Shown here piece after piece: positions 24,745 through 33,899 of a stretch of DNA of 64,000 bases (position 1 is the stretch's first letter; every line of letters starts with the position of its first letter). The position numbers were made by a program, and so were the translations under genes. This DNA comes from Alistipes onderdonkii (GTDB taxonomy: Bacteria; Bacteroidota; Bacteroidia; Bacteroidales; Rikenellaceae). Location of the stretch: assembly GCF_025145285.1 (NCBI RefSeq), contig NZ_CP102251.1, forward strand, positions 2,294,001-2,358,000, given 5' to 3'. Under the pieces are notes generated by a model that saw only the letters and a program-made list of their open reading frames with translations, did no database searches and had not been told where the DNA came from.

Positions 24745-24975
24745 TGCTGCAGGCCATCCCTCCGCGCCCGGCCTTTCGCAGTCGCCCGGGGGAGGGCGGA
24801 ATATACCGGGCGGGGCTCGTTGCCATCCGCCGGGCTTGTTTCCGGAGTATTACCTGAATCCGGCTATGGGTGTTTTTGTACTCAAAATTCATCATTATGT
24901 ACGTTTTTTCGTCCATGGATTCCGTTTTCTGCGCGAAAGAGTGTATCTTCGCAGCACGAAAATAGTAAGGTCGAA

Positions 24976-25338
24976 ATGCTGGAGAGGATTCAATATGCTT
25001 TGTTCATCTTGCTTTTTGTCTTGGCAGGAAGCCTGGATGGCGCTCAGGTTCAGTCCGGTAGGGTAGTTTCGCAGCCCGACCGGATTTGCCAGTCCACTCT
25101 CCGGACGCCGGTTCCGGCACACAATTGTTTCACGGCGGCAGTCTTCACCTGCGACGCTCCGATCGAAAATCCCGTCCAACCGTCCGCCCAGAAGGCGATC
25201 GTCCGTCTGCGCCATGATGCCCGGGCCATGGCGTCGGCCCGCGGGCTGTCCTGCCGTCCGGCTTATTCGGACTGCTTCGACCTGCATCCCAAGCCGGTCG
25301 ATTATTATGTCTTTTCGCTGGGGCGTATCCTGATTTAG
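24976..25338 (+). CDS. Small secreted protein, function unknown
   Basis: ATG 24976 opens a 120-residue frame with a good signal peptide (IQYALFILLFVLAGSLDGAQ, residues about 5-24). The mature part has five cysteines and several prolines, in stretches such as PDRICQSTL, AHNCFTAAVFTCDAP and PAYSDCFDLHPKP. This could give one or two disulphides. A TATCTTCG box, a one-mismatch version of the minus-seven motif, lies 25 bases upstream (24944-24951). It is free-standing between the SOD terminator and nuoA. I do not know any matching family, and no long gene lies in another frame here, so the signal peptide makes it likely to be real. Confidence 0.55.
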   Translation: MLERIQYALFILLFVLAGSLDGAQVQSGRVVSQPDRICQSTLRTPVPAHNCFTAAVFTCDAPIENPVQPSAQKAIVRLRHDARAMASARGLSCRPAYSDCFDLHPKPVDYYVFSLGRILI

Positions 25339-25423
25339 CCGCTGTTCCCGTTCCCGTTTTGCCGCATGTTCCCGGATGAGGATTTTTTCTCCCGGAGATG
25401 CGTTCGTGTTTTCGTGTTCCGAG

Positions 25424-25431
25424 TAAATTCG
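25424..25431 (+). promoter_or_regulatory. Weak minus-seven box (TAAATTCG) for the nuo operon
   Basis: TAAATTCG differs from TAnnTTTG at one base and lies 16 bases before the nuoA ATG. No better match is seen in the 110-base gap. Confidence 0.35.
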
Positions 25432-25446
25432 TAAAAACGATAGGTT

Positions 25447-25797
25447 ATGTATTTTACGCTATTGGTGGTCGTCATCCTGACGGCTATTGCGCTGGTCGCA
25501 GTCGCGCTGGGTATCGCCCGCGCCATATCGCCGCGCTCGTACAACCCGCAGAAAGGCGAGGCGTACGAGTGCGGTATCCCGACGCGCGGACGGTCGTGGA
25601 TGCAGTTCAAGGTGGGGTACTACCTGTTCGCGATCCTGTTCCTGATGTTCGACGTGGAGACCGTCTTTCTCTTTTCGTGGGCGGTGGTCGTCCAGGATCT
25701 GGGGATTTACGGGCTGGTGAGCATCCTCTTCTTTTTGGTCGTACTGGTTTTGGGCCTTGCATACGCATGGCGGAAAGGAGCTTTGGAATGGAAATAA
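25447..25797 (+). CDS. nuoA: NADH-quinone oxidoreductase subunit A
   Basis: The 116-residue inner-membrane subunit has three membrane helices: about residues 2-25, 57-80 and 85-105. The conserved loop AYECGIPTRGRSWMQFKVGYYLFAI lies between the first and second, with the ECG and FKV pattern of NuoA. NuoA contributes to the quinone-site loop and the joint between the arms of complex I. The stop overlaps the start of nuoB by 10 bases, and it is the first of eleven nuo genes here. A weak minus-seven box precedes it. Confidence 0.95.
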   Translation: MYFTLLVVVILTAIALVAVALGIARAISPRSYNPQKGEAYECGIPTRGRSWMQFKVGYYLFAILFLMFDVETVFLFSWAVVVQDLGIYGLVSILFFLVVLVLGLAYAWRKGALEWK

Positions 25798-26441
25798 GGA
25801 AGCCGGAGATAAAGGCAATGAAATACGAGGATTTCAATGACAACGAATACCTCGAAAAGATGGCGGCCGAGCTGCGCCGCGAGGGTACGAACGTGATCGT
25901 AGGGTGCCTCGACGAATTGATCGAGTGGGGGCGCAGCAACAGCCTCTGGCCGCTGACTTTCGCCACGAGCTGCTGCGGGATCGAGTTCATGGCCGTGGGG
26001 GCGGCCCGCTACGACTTTGCCCGGTTCGGGTTCGAAGTGGCCCGCGCCTCCCCGCGCCAGGCCGATTTCATCATGGTGGCCGGGACGATCACCCACAAGA
26101 TGGCCCCTGTCCTGAAGCGCCTCTACGACCAGATGGCCGACCCGAAGTATGTGATCGCCGTGGGGGGATGCGCCATCAGCGGCGGCCCGTTCAAGAAGTC
26201 GTACCATGTGCTGAACGGCGTGGACAAGATACTGCCGGTCGATGTCTATATCCCCGGGTGCCCGCCGCGCCCCGAGGCGATGCTCTACGGGCTGATGCAG
26301 TTGCAGCGCAAAGTGAAATTACAGCGGTTTTTCGGCGGGGTGAACAAGCAGATCGGTAAGCAGGAGTACGAAGAGCTGCTTCGCCGGGATCTGACGGCCG
26401 AAAAGAACGATTTGAACGTGGAAGGAGGAGAAAAACAATGA
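25788..26441 (+). CDS. nuoB: NADH-quinone oxidoreductase subunit B
   Basis: The 217-residue peripheral subunit carries cluster N2, the last 4Fe-4S centre before quinone. Ligand cysteines are seen in FATSCCGIEFM, VGGCAISGG and PGCPPRPEAM. ATG 25788 is preceded by AGGAG at 25776-25780, a good ribosome-binding site for this phylum, and overlaps nuoA by 10 bases; a second in-frame ATG at 25818 is possible. The C-terminal 40 residues are a charged tail. The stop overlaps the next ATG by 4 bases (ATGA), so nuoB and nuoCD are translationally coupled. Confidence 0.95.
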   Translation: MEIRKPEIKAMKYEDFNDNEYLEKMAAELRREGTNVIVGCLDELIEWGRSNSLWPLTFATSCCGIEFMAVGAARYDFARFGFEVARASPRQADFIMVAGTITHKMAPVLKRLYDQMADPKYVIAVGGCAISGGPFKKSYHVLNGVDKILPVDVYIPGCPPRPEAMLYGLMQLQRKVKLQRFFGGVNKQIGKQEYEELLRRDLTAEKNDLNVEGGEKQ

Positions 26442-28051
26442 ATATCAGAGAGAAAATAACGGCTTGGGAACCCGGCGCCGTGTGGTCGGAGGCCGGGGAC
26501 GGGATGTTCACCGTCCCGGTGGAGAAATTCCACGCCCTGGCTGCACGCCTGAGGGCCGAGGGATTCGATTTCCTGCGCAGCCTGACGGGCATGGACTGGG
26601 GCGAAGAGGGGTTCGGGGCGGTCTACCACCTCGAAGCCACCGCGACGGGCGAGAACGTCGTGTTGCGGACGCTGACCCCCAGCCGCGAGAAGTGCGGGCT
26701 GCCTTCGGTCTGCGACCTGTGGAAGGCTGCGGAACTCAACGAGCGCGAAGTCTTCGACTATTTCGGCATCGGTTTCCTGAACCATCCCGACATGCGGCGC
26801 CTGTTCCTGCGCGACGACTGGGTGGGGTACCCCCTGCGTAAGGATTACGACCCGGGGCTCAACCCGTTGCGCATGACCAACGAAGTGTCGAAGGACAGCG
26901 CCCCGAGCTTCGAACTGACGGCGGACGGCAGCTTCATCCGCCACCGCAACGTCTTGTTCGAGGAGGACGAATATGTCATCAACATCGGCCCGCAGCACCC
27001 CGCCACGCACGGCGTGCTGCGTTTCCGCGTGTCGCTCGAAGGCGAGATCATCCGCAAGCTCGACGTGCATTGCGGTTACATCCACCGCGGCATCGAGAAG
27101 ATGTGCGAAAGCCTGACCTACCCCCAGACGCTGGCGCTTACCGACCGCCTCGACTATCTCGGGGCGTCGCAGAACCGCCATGCGCTCTGCATGTGTATCG
27201 AGAAGGGGTTGGGTGTGGAGGTGTCCGAGCGCGTGCAGTACATCCGCACGATCATGGACGAGTTGCAGCGTATCGACTCGCACCTGCTGTTCTTTGCCTG
27301 CCTCTGCATGGATATGGGGGCCCTGACGGCCTTTTTCTATGGGTTCCGCGACCGTGAGAAGGTGCTCGACATCCTGGAGCAGACCACCGGCGGGCGCCTG
27401 ATCCAGACTTACAATACGATCGGCGGCGTGCAGGCTGACATCCATCCCGATTTCGTACGGCGCGTGAAGGAGTTTATCGCCTACATGCGCCCGACGCTGC
27501 GCGAGTACCACGAGGTGTTCACGGGGAACGTCATCGCCCGGGAACGCCTGAAAGGCACCGGCGTGCTGACCCGCGAAGACGCCATCTCGTTCGGTGCCAC
27601 GGGCGGTACGGGGCGTGCCTCGGGCTGGGCGTGCGACGTGCGCAAGCGCCATCCCTACGCCATGTACGGCAAGGTGGATTTCGAGGAAGTGCTCTACGAC
27701 GAGGGCGACTGTTTCGCCCGTTACATGGTGCGTATGCGCGAGATCGAACAGAGCATGGACATCATCGAACAGTTGATAGACAACATTCCGGAAGGCGAAT
27801 ACCAGTTGAAGATGAAGCCCGTGATCCGCATACCCGAAGGCAGCTACTACGCCGCCGTCGAGGGCAGCCGCGGGGAGTTCGGGGTCTTCATCGAGAGCCG
27901 CGGGGAGAAGTCGCCCTACCGCATGAAGTTCCGCTCGACGGGACTCCCGCTCGTGTCGTGCCTCGAAACCATTGCGCGGGGGACGAAGATCGCCGACCTG
28001 ATCGCCATCGGCGGTACGCTGGATTACGTCGTGCCCGATATAGACAGGTAA
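26438..28051 (+). CDS. nuoCD: NADH-quinone oxidoreductase subunit C/D (fused)
   Basis: This 537-residue protein joins NuoC and NuoD. NuoC (residues 1-130) shows the WKAAELNEREVFDYFGI signature and the closing GYPLRKDY. NuoD (about 170-537) shows GPQHPATHGVLR, the quinone-site His, and LDVHCGYIHRGIEK, with a family-like C-terminus LDYVVPDIDR. Together they form the quinone-binding part of the peripheral arm. The ATG overlaps the nuoB stop. A 75-base gap without a clear terminator separates it from nuoH, though a small stem-like CTCCCC/GGGGTG segment is present. Confidence 0.96.
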   Translation: MNIREKITAWEPGAVWSEAGDGMFTVPVEKFHALAARLRAEGFDFLRSLTGMDWGEEGFGAVYHLEATATGENVVLRTLTPSREKCGLPSVCDLWKAAELNEREVFDYFGIGFLNHPDMRRLFLRDDWVGYPLRKDYDPGLNPLRMTNEVSKDSAPSFELTADGSFIRHRNVLFEEDEYVINIGPQHPATHGVLRFRVSLEGEIIRKLDVHCGYIHRGIEKMCESLTYPQTLALTDRLDYLGASQNRHALCMCIEKGLGVEVSERVQYIRTIMDELQRIDSHLLFFACLCMDMGALTAFFYGFRDREKVLDILEQTTGGRLIQTYNTIGGVQADIHPDFVRRVKEFIAYMRPTLREYHEVFTGNVIARERLKGTGVLTREDAISFGATGGTGRASGWACDVRKRHPYAMYGKVDFEEVLYDEGDCFARYMVRMREIEQSMDIIEQLIDNIPEGEYQLKMKPVIRIPEGSYYAAVEGSRGEFGVFIESRGEKSPYRMKFRSTGLPLVSCLETIARGTKIADLIAIGGTLDYVVPDIDR

Positions 28052-28126
28052 CCGGATGTCGCTTCCGGGTTTATAAGCCTCTCCCCTTGGGGTGGGAGCG
28101 GGATAAAAAAGGAAAAACTTACAGAT

Positions 28127-29203
28127 ATGTTTGATTTTAGTATAGTAACGAGCTGGATTCACGGGCTGCTCACGTCGCTGATGCCCGTGGGGCTGGCGGT
28201 CTTCCTGGAGTGCGTGATCGTCGGTGTCTGCCTGCTGCTGATGTACGCGGTGATCGCCATCCTGATGATCTTCATGGAGCGTAAGGTCTGCGCGGCGTTC
28301 CAGTGCCGCCTGGGGCCCGTGCGCGTGGGGCCGTGGGGTACGTTGCAGGTGATCTGCGACGTGTTCAAGATGCTCACCAAGGAGATCATCACCATCCGCC
28401 GCTCGGACAGGTTCCTCTACAACCTCGCGCCCTACATCGTCATCCTGGCGTCGGTGCTGGCTTTCGCCTGCCTGCCGGTGAACAAGGGGCTCGAAGTGCT
28501 GGACTTCAACGTGGGCGTCTTCTTCCTGATGGCGGCCTCGTCGATCGGCGTGGTCGGCATCCTGCTGGCGGGGTGGAGCTCCAACAACAAGTATTCGCTC
28601 ATCGGCGCCATGCGAAGCGGTGCGCAGATGATCTCGTACGAGCTGTCGATCGGGCTGTCGATCCTGACGATCGTCGTGCTGACCGATACGATGCAGTTCT
28701 CGGAGATCGTCGCCCGCCAGGCCGACGGCTGGTTCATCTTCAAGGGGCATGTCCCGGCGCTGGTCGCCTTCGTGATCTACCTGATCGCGGGCAACGCCGA
28801 GGTCAACCGCGGGCCGTTCGACCTCCCGGAGGCCGAATCGGAGCTGACGGCAGGGTACCACACCGAGTATTCGGGCATGCACTTCGGCCTGTTCTACGTC
28901 GCCGAGTTCGTCAACCTGTTCGTCGTCTCGGGCGTTGCGGCCACCATCTTCCTCGGGGGATGGATGCCGCTGCACATCCCCGGCTGGGAGGGCTTCAATG
29001 CCGCCATGGACTACATCCCCGGCTTCGTCTGGTTCTTCGGCAAGGCGTTCTTCGTGGTGTGGCTGCTGATGTGGATCAAGTGGACCTTCCCGCGCCTGCG
29101 TATCGACCAGATACTGACGCTGGAATGGAAATACCTGGTGCCGATCGGGCTGGCAAACCTGCTGCTGATGGTCATCGTCGTCGTATTTAAACTGCATTTT
29201 TAG
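28127..29203 (+). CDS. nuoH: NADH-quinone oxidoreductase subunit H
   Basis: The 358-residue inner-membrane protein has about eight helices and lies at the quinone entry to the membrane arm. Family motifs are the ERKVCAAFQCRLGPVRVGPWG loop after the first helix, ELTAGYHTEYSGMHFG in the second half, and the acidic loop RGPFDLPEAESELTAG. The start ATG 28127 gives the usual long hydrophobic N-terminus. It is followed by nuoI after 2 bases. Confidence 0.96.
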   Translation: MFDFSIVTSWIHGLLTSLMPVGLAVFLECVIVGVCLLLMYAVIAILMIFMERKVCAAFQCRLGPVRVGPWGTLQVICDVFKMLTKEIITIRRSDRFLYNLAPYIVILASVLAFACLPVNKGLEVLDFNVGVFFLMAASSIGVVGILLAGWSSNNKYSLIGAMRSGAQMISYELSIGLSILTIVVLTDTMQFSEIVARQADGWFIFKGHVPALVAFVIYLIAGNAEVNRGPFDLPEAESELTAGYHTEYSGMHFGLFYVAEFVNLFVVSGVAATIFLGGWMPLHIPGWEGFNAAMDYIPGFVWFFGKAFFVVWLLMWIKWTFPRLRIDQILTLEWKYLVPIGLANLLLMVIVVVFKLHF

Positions 29204-29205
29204 TC

Positions 29206-29646
29206 ATGAGTAGCTATATCAAAGGACTTTTCCACGGGTTGGGAACCTTGCTGACGGGTATGAAGGTGACCGGGCGGGAGTTCTTCACCAAGAAGGTCAC
29301 CGAGCAATACCCCGAGAACCGGGCCACGCTCAAGATGTTCGACCGTTTCTGCGGCGAGCTGACCATGCCCCACGATGCCGGGGGGAAGAACAAGTGCATC
29401 GCCTGCGGCCTCTGCCAGTCGGCATGTCCCAACGAAACCATCCGTATCACCACCGAGATGGTCACCGATCCCGAGACGGGCAAGTCGAAACGCCGCCTGG
29501 TGCTTTACCAGTACGACCTGGGGTCGTGCATGTTCTGCCATCTGTGCGTCAACGCCTGCCCGACGGGGGCCATCCGTTTCTCGACCGATTTCGAACACGC
29601 GGTATACACGCGCGGGAAGCTGGTCAAAACCCTGAACAAACAATAA
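29206..29646 (+). CDS. nuoI: NADH-quinone oxidoreductase subunit I
   Basis: The 146-residue peripheral subunit carries two 4Fe-4S clusters (N6a and N6b). Ligands are CIACGLCQSACP near residue 64 and CMFCHLCVNACP near 107. It passes electrons to NuoB. In the absence of nuoE, F and G here, NuoI probably takes electrons from a ferredoxin-like donor (inference). nuoH precedes by 2 bases and nuoJ follows by 3. Confidence 0.95.
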   Translation: MSSYIKGLFHGLGTLLTGMKVTGREFFTKKVTEQYPENRATLKMFDRFCGELTMPHDAGGKNKCIACGLCQSACPNETIRITTEMVTDPETGKSKRRLVLYQYDLGSCMFCHLCVNACPTGAIRFSTDFEHAVYTRGKLVKTLNKQ

Positions 29647-29649
29647 GCC

Positions 29650-30159
29650 ATGGAGATAACACTCGAATTAATCGTCTTTACGGTGTTGGCGGTCTTTACG
29701 GCCGTGAGTGCCGTGCTGGCCGTGACGACCAAGCGTATCCTGCGCGCGGCGACCTACCTGTTGTTCGTGCTGTTCGGTACGGCGGGCATCTATTTCCAGC
29801 TGAACTATTCGTTCCTGGGCGCCGTGCAGCTGCTGATCTATGCCGGCGGCATCACGGTGCTGTACGTATTCTCGATTCTGCTGACCTCGAGCCAGGGCGA
29901 CAAGTCGGAGGACATAAAGGGCTACAAGCTGTTCGTGGGGCTGGCGGCGACGCTGCTGAGCCTCGGGGTATGCCTCTACGTGACGCTCCGGCACGATTTC
30001 ATGCCGTCGCATTTCGTCCACGGCGAACTGGACGTGCAGACGATCGGCCACGCGCTGATGAGCAGCGGCAAATATGGCTACGTGCTGCCGTTCGAGGTCA
30101 TCAGCATCCTGTTGCTGGCCTGCATCGTCGGCGGAATCCTCATCGCACGCAAACGCTAA
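29650..30159 (+). CDS. nuoJ: NADH-quinone oxidoreductase subunit J
   Basis: The 169-residue membrane subunit has five helices, at about residues 4-24, 30-50, 55-77, 95-115 and 143-165. LIYAGGITVLYVFSILLTS matches the conserved helix with the pi-bulge seen in NuoJ. It lies in the proton-channel region next to NuoK and NuoA. It starts 3 bases after nuoI and ends 13 bases before nuoK. The length is normal. Confidence 0.93.
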   Translation: MEITLELIVFTVLAVFTAVSAVLAVTTKRILRAATYLLFVLFGTAGIYFQLNYSFLGAVQLLIYAGGITVLYVFSILLTSSQGDKSEDIKGYKLFVGLAATLLSLGVCLYVTLRHDFMPSHFVHGELDVQTIGHALMSSGKYGYVLPFEVISILLLACIVGGILIARKR

Positions 30160-30172
30160 AAAGAGTACGACT

Positions 30173-30481
30173 ATGATACACATGGAATATTACCTCGTCC
30201 TCTCCACGATCATGATGTTCGTGGGAATCTACGGGTTCGTGACGCGCCGCAACCTGCTCGCGATGCTGATCTCCGTCGAGCTGATCCTCAATTCGGTCGA
30301 CATCAATTTCGTCGTATTCAACCGCTTCCTGTTCCCCGAACAGCTGGAGGGATTCTTCTTCACGCTATTCGCCATCGGCATCAGCGCCGCCGAAACGGCC
30401 GTCGCAATCGCCATCATCATCAACATCTACCGGAATCTGCGCAACATCGGGGTGAAGAGCCTGCGGGAGATGAAGTGGTAA
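30173..30481 (+). CDS. nuoK: NADH-quinone oxidoreductase subunit K
   Basis: This 102-residue subunit has three membrane helices and two conserved acidic residues: the Glu of SVELILNSVD and that of SAAETAVAIAI, both needed for proton coupling in the family. ATG 30173 is used; the frame also contains an ATG at 30182. nuoJ is 13 bases upstream and nuoL is 22 bases downstream. Confidence 0.94.
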   Translation: MIHMEYYLVLSTIMMFVGIYGFVTRRNLLAMLISVELILNSVDINFVVFNRFLFPEQLEGFFFTLFAIGISAAETAVAIAIIINIYRNLRNIGVKSLREMKW

Positions 30482-30503
30482 CGATTCTGAAAAAACGATT
30501 GTT

Positions 30504-32396
30504 ATGGAATATACGATCCTTATCCTGCTGCTGCCGCTGCTGAGCTTCCTCTTCCTGGGGCTGGCCGGCATGAAGCTCAAGCCCGTCGTCGCGGGCGCCA
30601 TAGGCACGGCGGTGCTGGCCGTAGTGGCGTTGCTGAGCTATTGTACGGCGTTCGAGTATTTTTCCGCAGGGCGCGACGCCTCGGGGGTGTTCCCCACGCT
30701 CGTGCCGTGGAACACGGTATGGCTGCCGATCAGCCGGACGCTGCATATCGACCTGGGCATCCTGCTCGACCCGATTTCGGTGATGATGCTCGTGGTGATC
30801 TCGACCGTCTCGCTGATGGTACACGTCTACTCGCTGGGCTACATGAAGGGCGAGCGGGGGGTTCAGCGTTACTATGCTTTCCTGTCGTTGTTCACGATGA
30901 GCATGATGGGGCTGGTGGTGGCTACCAACATCTTCCAGATGTACCTCTTCTGGGAATTGGTGGGCGTAAGCTCCTACCTGCTCATCGGTTTCTATTACAC
31001 GAAGAAGGAGGCCGTCGCGGCCTCGAAGAAGGCGTTTATCGTGACGCGCTTCGCCGACCTGGGGTTCCTCGTCGGCATCCTCTTCTACGGGTACTATGCC
31101 GGGACGTTCTCCTTCACGCCCGACGTGCAGCTGCTGGCTGCCGCCGGTGCGATGATCCCGCTGGCGCTGGGGCTGATGTTCATCGGCGGCGCGGGCAAGA
31201 GCGCGATGTTCCCGCTGCATATCTGGCTGCCCGACGCCATGGAGGGCCCGACGCCCGTGTCGGCGCTGATTCATGCCGCGACGATGGTCGTGGCGGGCGT
31301 CTACCTCGTGGCGCGCATGTTCCCGCTCTTTGTCGGCTATGCGCCCGAGGTGCTGCACTGGACGGCCTATATCGGGGCCTTTACGGCGCTGTACGCCGCC
31401 GTCGTGGCCTGCGTGCAGAGCGACATCAAGCGTGTGCTGGCGTTCAGTACCATTTCGCAGATCGGCTTCATGATCGTGGCGCTGGGCGTCTGCACCTCGG
31501 CTGATCCCCATACGGGCGGGCTGGGGTACATGGCCTCGATGTTCCACCTCTTCACGCACGCCATGTTCAAGGCGCTGCTGTTCCTCGGCGCCGGGTGCAT
31601 CATCCATGCCGTGCACTCCAACGAAATGTCGGCCATGGGCGGCCTGCGCCGATACATGCCCGTGACGCATGCGACGTTCCTCGTGGCCTGCCTGGCCATC
31701 GCGGGCATCTGGCCCCTGAGCGGTTTCTTCTCGAAGGACGAGATCCTGACGGCGTGCTTCGCCTTCAGCCCCGTGATGGGGTGGGTGATGACCGGGATCG
31801 CCGGCCTGACGGCGTTCTACATGTTCCGCCTCTACTATAACATCTTCTGGGGACGCGAGAACCGGGAACTGCATGCGGCGCACAGGCCGCACGAGGCGCC
31901 GCTGACGATGACCCTGCCGCTGGTGTTCCTGGCCGCAGTGACCTGCGTGGCGGGGTTCATTCCGTTCGGGAAGCTGGTCAGCAGCGACGGGATGCCCTAC
32001 ACGATCCATATCGACCGCAGCGTGGCGGGCGTGAGCCTCTGTGTGGCTGCCGTTGCCATCGCGTTGGCGACGTGGATGTACCTGCGCGAGCGCCAGACGG
32101 TGGCCAATGCCCTGGCAGCGCGCTTCAGAGGGCTGCATAAGGCGGCCTACCACCGTTTCTACATCGACGAGGTTTACCAGTTCGTTACCCACCGGGTGAT
32201 CTTCGCCTGCATCTCAGCCCCGGTCGCATGGTTCGACCGCCATGTGGTGGACGGCCTGATGAACATGCTGGCGCGGGCGACCAACGGCGCGGCATACGTG
32301 ATCCGCGACATGCAGAGCGGCAGCGTGCAGCGTTACTGCATCTGGTTCCTCGGCGGTGCGCTGGGACTTACGATCTTCTTGCTTTTAATCTGCTAA
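30504..32396 (+). CDS. nuoL: NADH-quinone oxidoreductase subunit L
   Basis: The 630-residue antiporter-like subunit is the longest of the three and forms the distal proton channel. It has about 15 helices and the C-terminal lateral helix. Motifs include LFWELVGVSSYLLIGFY, GKSAMFPLHIWLPDAMEGPTPVSALIHAATMV and the HAMFKALLFLGAG segment. The start ATG 30504 gives a typical NuoL N-terminus. nuoM follows by 12 bases. Confidence 0.95.
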   Translation: MEYTILILLLPLLSFLFLGLAGMKLKPVVAGAIGTAVLAVVALLSYCTAFEYFSAGRDASGVFPTLVPWNTVWLPISRTLHIDLGILLDPISVMMLVVISTVSLMVHVYSLGYMKGERGVQRYYAFLSLFTMSMMGLVVATNIFQMYLFWELVGVSSYLLIGFYYTKKEAVAASKKAFIVTRFADLGFLVGILFYGYYAGTFSFTPDVQLLAAAGAMIPLALGLMFIGGAGKSAMFPLHIWLPDAMEGPTPVSALIHAATMVVAGVYLVARMFPLFVGYAPEVLHWTAYIGAFTALYAAVVACVQSDIKRVLAFSTISQIGFMIVALGVCTSADPHTGGLGYMASMFHLFTHAMFKALLFLGAGCIIHAVHSNEMSAMGGLRRYMPVTHATFLVACLAIAGIWPLSGFFSKDEILTACFAFSPVMGWVMTGIAGLTAFYMFRLYYNIFWGRENRELHAAHRPHEAPLTMTLPLVFLAAVTCVAGFIPFGKLVSSDGMPYTIHIDRSVAGVSLCVAAVAIALATWMYLRERQTVANALAARFRGLHKAAYHRFYIDEVYQFVTHRVIFACISAPVAWFDRHVVDGLMNMLARATNGAAYVIRDMQSGSVQRYCIWFLGGALGLTIFLLLIC

Positions 32397-32408
32397 ACTG
32401 TAGCTGTT

Positions 32409-33893
32409 ATGAATATGTTATCACTGTTTCCCGCCATCCCGGTGCTGATGATGCTGGGGCTCTGGCTCTCGAAGTCCGCGCGGCAGGTGCGTGCCGTGAT
32501 GGTGGCGGGTTCCTCGCTGCTGCTGGCGCTGGCGGTGGTGCTGGTGTTCCGCTACCTCGGCCTGCGCGAGGCGGGCGAGCAGGCCGCCATGCTCTTTACC
32601 GAAAGCCATGTGTGGTATGCGCCGCTCAATATCCACTATGCCGTGGGGGTAGACGGCATTTCGGTTGCCATGCTGCTGCTGTCGGCCATCATCGTGTTTA
32701 CGGGGACGTTTGCCTCGTGGCGGATGAAGGAGCAGGTCAAGGAGTATTTCCTCTGGTTCTGCCTGCTGAGCGTGGGCGTCTTCGGGTTCTTCGTTTCGGT
32801 CGACCTCTTCACGATGTTCATGTTCTACGAGGTGGCGCTGATTCCGATGTATCTCTTGATCGGCGTGTGGGGCAGCGGTCGCAAGGAGTATGCCGCCATG
32901 AAACTGACACTGATGCTCATGGGCGGTTCGGCGCTGCTGCTGATCGGCATCCTGGGCATCTACTTCGGTGCCGGGGCCACGACGATGAATATCCTGGAGA
33001 TCGCGCAGCTGCATAACATTCCCCTGGCGCAGCAATATATCTGGTTCCCGCTGGTCTTCGTCGGGTTCGGCGTGCTGGGCGCCCTGTTCCCCTTCCATAC
33101 GTGGAGCCCCGACGGCCATGCTTCGGCCCCGACGGCCGTGTCGATGCTCCATGCCGGCGTGCTGATGAAGCTGGGCGGCTACGGCTGTTTCCGCGTGGCG
33201 ATGTACCTCATGCCCGAAGCGGCGCACGAACTGAGCTGGATATTCATCATACTGACGACGATCTCGGTTGTGTACGGCGCCTTCGCGGCCTGCGTGCAGA
33301 CCGACCTCAAATACATCAACGCCTACTCGTCAGTGTCGCACTGCGGACTGGTGCTGTTCGCCATCCTGATGATGAATACCACGGCGGGTACGGGCGCTGT
33401 CCTGCAGATGCTGAGCCACGGCCTGATGACGGCGCTCTTCTTCGCGCTGATCGGCATGATCTACGGCCGCACGCATACGCGCGACGTGCGCGAACTGAGC
33501 GGGCTGATGAAGGTGATGCCCTTCCTGGCGGTGGGCTACGTCATCGCGGGCCTGGCGAACCTGGGCCTGCCCGGCCTGAGCGGGTTCGTCGCCGAGATGA
33601 CGATCTTCAACGGCGCGTTCATGGACAACGACACGTTCCACCGTGTGGTGACGATCATCGCCTGCACGTCGATCGTCATCACGGCGGTCTACATCCTGCG
33701 GGTGGTCGGGAAGATACTCTACGGCACCTGTACCAACGAAGCGCATCTCCGGCTCTCCGACGCCACGTGGGACGAACGCCTGTCGGTCGTCTGCCTCGTC
33801 GTCGCCATCGCCGGCATGGGGCTCGCGCCGCTGTGGGTGAGCGACATGATCCGGGGCAGCGTTTCGGAGATCATTACACACTTAATGAATTAA
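32409..33893 (+). CDS. nuoM: NADH-quinone oxidoreductase subunit M
   Basis: The 494-residue antiporter-like subunit pumps protons through the middle channel. Signatures include FYEVALIPMYLLIGVWG, FPFHTWSPDGHASAPTAVSMLHAGVLMKLG and LANLGLPGLSGFVAEM, as in other NuoM proteins. It lies between nuoL (12 bases) and nuoN (6 bases). Confidence 0.95.
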   Translation: MNMLSLFPAIPVLMMLGLWLSKSARQVRAVMVAGSSLLLALAVVLVFRYLGLREAGEQAAMLFTESHVWYAPLNIHYAVGVDGISVAMLLLSAIIVFTGTFASWRMKEQVKEYFLWFCLLSVGVFGFFVSVDLFTMFMFYEVALIPMYLLIGVWGSGRKEYAAMKLTLMLMGGSALLLIGILGIYFGAGATTMNILEIAQLHNIPLAQQYIWFPLVFVGFGVLGALFPFHTWSPDGHASAPTAVSMLHAGVLMKLGGYGCFRVAMYLMPEAAHELSWIFIILTTISVVYGAFAACVQTDLKYINAYSSVSHCGLVLFAILMMNTTAGTGAVLQMLSHGLMTALFFALIGMIYGRTHTRDVRELSGLMKVMPFLAVGYVIAGLANLGLPGLSGFVAEMTIFNGAFMDNDTFHRVVTIIACTSIVITAVYILRVVGKILYGTCTNEAHLRLSDATWDERLSVVCLVVAIAGMGLAPLWVSDMIRGSVSEIITHLMN

Positions 33894-33899
33894 GCGACT

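Noticed and set aside
26285..29197. A 970-codon minus-strand open frame through nuoB to nuoH
   Set aside because: It is a shadow in GC-rich DNA; the translation is His/Arg/Glu-rich without domains, and the plus strand holds well-known nuo genes.
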